Positions 5,300 through 7,259 of a stretch of DNA of 7,259 bases are shown one piece after another. Made by a program: the position numbers and the translations under genes. The notes beneath the pieces were generated by a model. The model made no database searches, was not told the DNA's origin, and was given only the letters and a program-made list of their open reading frames with translations. The stretch spans positions 1-7,259 of the forward strand of contig SICT01000058.1 in assembly GCA_009691315.1 (NCBI GenBank), read 5' to 3'. This DNA is from Candidatus Uhrbacteria bacterium (lineage in GTDB: Bacteria > Patescibacteriota > Patescibacteriia > 2-12-FULL-60-25). How positions within the stretch are numbered: the stretch's first letter is position 1; every line of letters begins with the position of its first letter.

Positions 5300-7259
5300 A
5301 TGACTCATAGATTTGAAGCGCCAAACCAAGAACAGCAATCCAGCGGGTTGTTGTCTTTGGAATTACCCGCGCTTCCGCATCTTTCTCCGAATGATCTGCA
5401 AGCCGGCACTGCCGCGTTCCTAGCCGACTTTGCTTTGATCGTAGATGACGCTATGCGCCATGGTCATTTTGATGAGGCAACACAACAAAAAATCACGCGA
5501 GCGGAAACACTGATTGGTCAAAGCTTGGAAGCATTGGTTGATCTGTCCTCTGAAGCTCAAGCGCCGAAAGAACTCGCCACGCTCTCACTCGAAGATCTGC
5601 CGGAAAATGTGTATCGAGCGCTTGTTTTTCTATGCAAACATATCCCAGAAGTTCGCATACAAGTGCTAGAAGACCCACATCATCGCTTGGGCGGTGATCA
5701 TCCAGCAGATTACAACTTGCTTTATGTCGCTTTCCGTCGCGCGCTGGATGCAAAACCAAAAAATGGGAAAGATCTACAGCGAGCCGCTTTGCGCAAAGAA
5801 CGTTTAATTGCTTTGGTGAAGCTGGAAGAAATTTCAAAGAATGAAATTGATCGCCATGTCCCCTATCCGGTCGAGCTGGAGCGCGTGAGTCGAGAAGATA
5901 TTCGTCGCGGCGCTGTTGAATTGCACAAAAAAATTTCTGATGAAGAACCAGGACTTCCGCTAGAATTAAAAAGTGATGCCGTCCGCGTTCTCTCTTTTCT
6001 AGAAGCTGTCTTTGATCCAGACGCTATGACCAGACGCGCTCATGACGAACGTGAGCTCCAAGAACTTCTCGCCTGTGCGCGAGCCATTCAAGATCCAGAC
6101 AAATTAAATTTCGATGCATTTCCGCCAAAACTGTTTGAATCAGTCCTCAAATTAAAAATGGCAGATGTGAATTTGAATTTGGCCTTCATGGGACATGATT
6201 TCGCTGTCGTACAGTCGCAAGTGATCGCCAGGCGGGATGAACGCAAGGCCATCGATCAACCCCTCCCATTCAACCCATTTAATCTCGCGGCAGTGGCGGT
6301 GAAAAAACATGAACAGGAAGGTGGGACAAGCCTTGAAGAACTCTATCGCTACGATGAATTCACCAAATTGCAAGCGACGCACCGCTCCTCGATCGAAATC
6401 ATGAGTGCAGATGCGGGAGCGAGGATTGTCAGTCCTGTACAAGGAGATAAACCATGGCACGCACGAGCGTTGACATTCACGCGAAGACTTCTGACAGTAC
6501 CAATCAGTGAAATTCCAGATCTATTTTCTGATGACCGTGCCAGAGTTCGTCGAGAACGGGATGAACAGATGATTGCGGAGTGGAATGAACTGGCGGAAAC
6601 GACCGAGCCGGATTTTTTGAAAGTTGCGGATAGAATGATCCAGGCGTGTAAGCTGATGAGGGAAAATAAAACAATGAAAAGAGTGGATATTTTGAAAAAG
6701 TTCCGTGACAAGATGATTGATTATTTTCGTCAGGTCGATCCTGAACTTCAACGGATGACGCCTGATCCGACTTCTCCGTATGAAAATGATCTGAAAGAGT
6801 TTGTAGAGCTTATTAAAGATGTAAAAAAGTTATGGGAAAACCGTTATTATTATCCGGATCATTTGGAGTCGGTGGTGGAAAAAGAAAATTATAAATTAGT
6901 AGAGACGATCGAGGTTGGCGGGCCGATAAAATCTCTCCAAATAACTCCACTTGATCAAATGTTGGTACACACAAACGAACGTCTTGTGTTCTATGCAGAA
7001 AAATCGAACAGGGGTTCTGATGTGAGTTGGAATGGATTCCTCTATCACCGAGCTCAACTCACGCCTGATGGCAATCTGTATGTATTTAATCCGAGATACG
7101 ACGGCCAAGTCAGTATGCTAAGGGCGTATAATACTTCGAGCATGGAGGGAATTTGGTCACATGGAAAATTCATAGATGGACTACCTAATTCTCTGAAGGT
7201 CTTCATCAATAGATTCAAAGATACAGATACGACGTATTTCTCCAACGGTCGATCGTGTC
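5300..7259 (+). CDS. Large orphan protein, helical N-terminal region and possible beta-propeller; C-terminus beyond the window
   Basis: I do not recognise this family. The frame is open for 653 codons to the right edge with no stop, so the gene is partial. The start is well fixed: an in-frame TAA (5288-5290) lies nine bases upstream and ATG 5300 is the first usable codon. There is no Shine-Dalgarno site. The visible part has no signal peptide or membrane span and looks cytoplasmic. Residues 1-30 are polar and probably disordered. Residues about 35-510 are mainly helical and charged (for example ELQELLACARAI, RARVRRERDEQMIAEWNELAE, FVELIKDVKKLWENR). From about 530 the pattern changes to short beta strands of the kind seen in WD40/YVTN-type propellers (VETIEVGGPIKSLQITPLDQML, then LTPDGNLYVFNP). 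That reading is an inference from strand pattern alone. Base composition becomes more AT-rich from roughly 6600 onward, near the change in character. A short gap to the FecR-protein gene suggests partial co-expression. Confidence 0.85.
   Translation, partial: MTHRFEAPNQEQQSSGLLSLELPALPHLSPNDLQAGTAAFLADFALIVDDAMRHGHFDEATQQKITRAETLIGQSLEALVDLSSEAQAPKELATLSLEDLPENVYRALVFLCKHIPEVRIQVLEDPHHRLGGDHPADYNLLYVAFRRALDAKPKNGKDLQRAALRKERLIALVKLEEISKNEIDRHVPYPVELERVSREDIRRGAVELHKKISDEEPGLPLELKSDAVRVLSFLEAVFDPDAMTRRAHDERELQELLACARAIQDPDKLNFDAFPPKLFESVLKLKMADVNLNLAFMGHDFAVVQSQVIARRDERKAIDQPLPFNPFNLAAVAVKKHEQEGGTSLEELYRYDEFTKLQATHRSSIEIMSADAGARIVSPVQGDKPWHARALTFTRRLLTVPISEIPDLFSDDRARVRRERDEQMIAEWNELAETTEPDFLKVADRMIQACKLMRENKTMKRVDILKKFRDKMIDYFRQVDPELQRMTPDPTSPYENDLKEFVELIKDVKKLWENRYYYPDHLESVVEKENYKLVETIEVGGPIKSLQITPLDQMLVHTNERLVFYAEKSNRGSDVSWNGFLYHRAQLTPDGNLYVFNPRYDGQVSMLRAYNTSSMEGIWSHGKFIDGLPNSLKVFINRFKDTDTTYFSNGRSC

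Overview
The window looks like a bacterial chromosome segment with mixed base composition and the standard stop code: ftsH and the S1 gene both end in TGA, and no in-frame TGA is read through. FtsH has the tail of its second membrane span and its post-membrane linker in a style I associate with Candidate Phyla Radiation (Patescibacteria) genomes. The gene set also fits: a four-domain S1 protein, a single-span FecR-domain protein with a proline-rich stalk, a large orphan protein, and mostly Shine-Dalgarno-less starts. This placement is an inference of moderate to low certainty. UGA as stop argues against the code-25 lineages (Gracilibacteria, Absconditabacteria).

Layout. Positions 1-97 hold a non-coding stretch that resembles part of a group I intron core (P4/P5-like hairpin, then a P7/P3-like block), cut by the window edge and unproven. 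A 115-residue orphan gene follows (115-462, +) with a textbook ribosome binding site and a GTG start. It ends in its own intrinsic terminator. The convergent gap 463-615 is packed with three inverted repeats: that terminator, a 34-bp nested palindrome, and the terminator of the leftward operon.

The leftward operon (3561 to 616) is ribosomal protein S1 followed 15 nt later by ftsH, the membrane AAA+ zinc protease. From a 200-bp divergent region, a rightward pair begins. The first is a membrane-anchored FecR-domain protein with a helical middle, a proline-rich stalk and a C-terminal Ig-like domain (3762-5279). The second, 20 nt later, is a large soluble orphan protein that runs off the right edge (5300-7259, at least 653 residues). 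It is mostly alpha-helical, and its last visible part looks like the start of a beta-propeller.

How they fit together. S1 (mRNA binding and translation) and FtsH (membrane protein quality control) form a housekeeping unit. The FecR/Ig protein is probably exposed outside the membrane. The orphan next to it may be co-expressed, but it also has its own consensus extended -10 so close to the ATG that the mRNA would be leaderless or nearly so. The points most worth a second look are this leaderless arrangement, the intron-like edge, the nested palindrome, and the unknown helical/propeller protein. I did not find a defence, CRISPR, transposon or tRNA locus.
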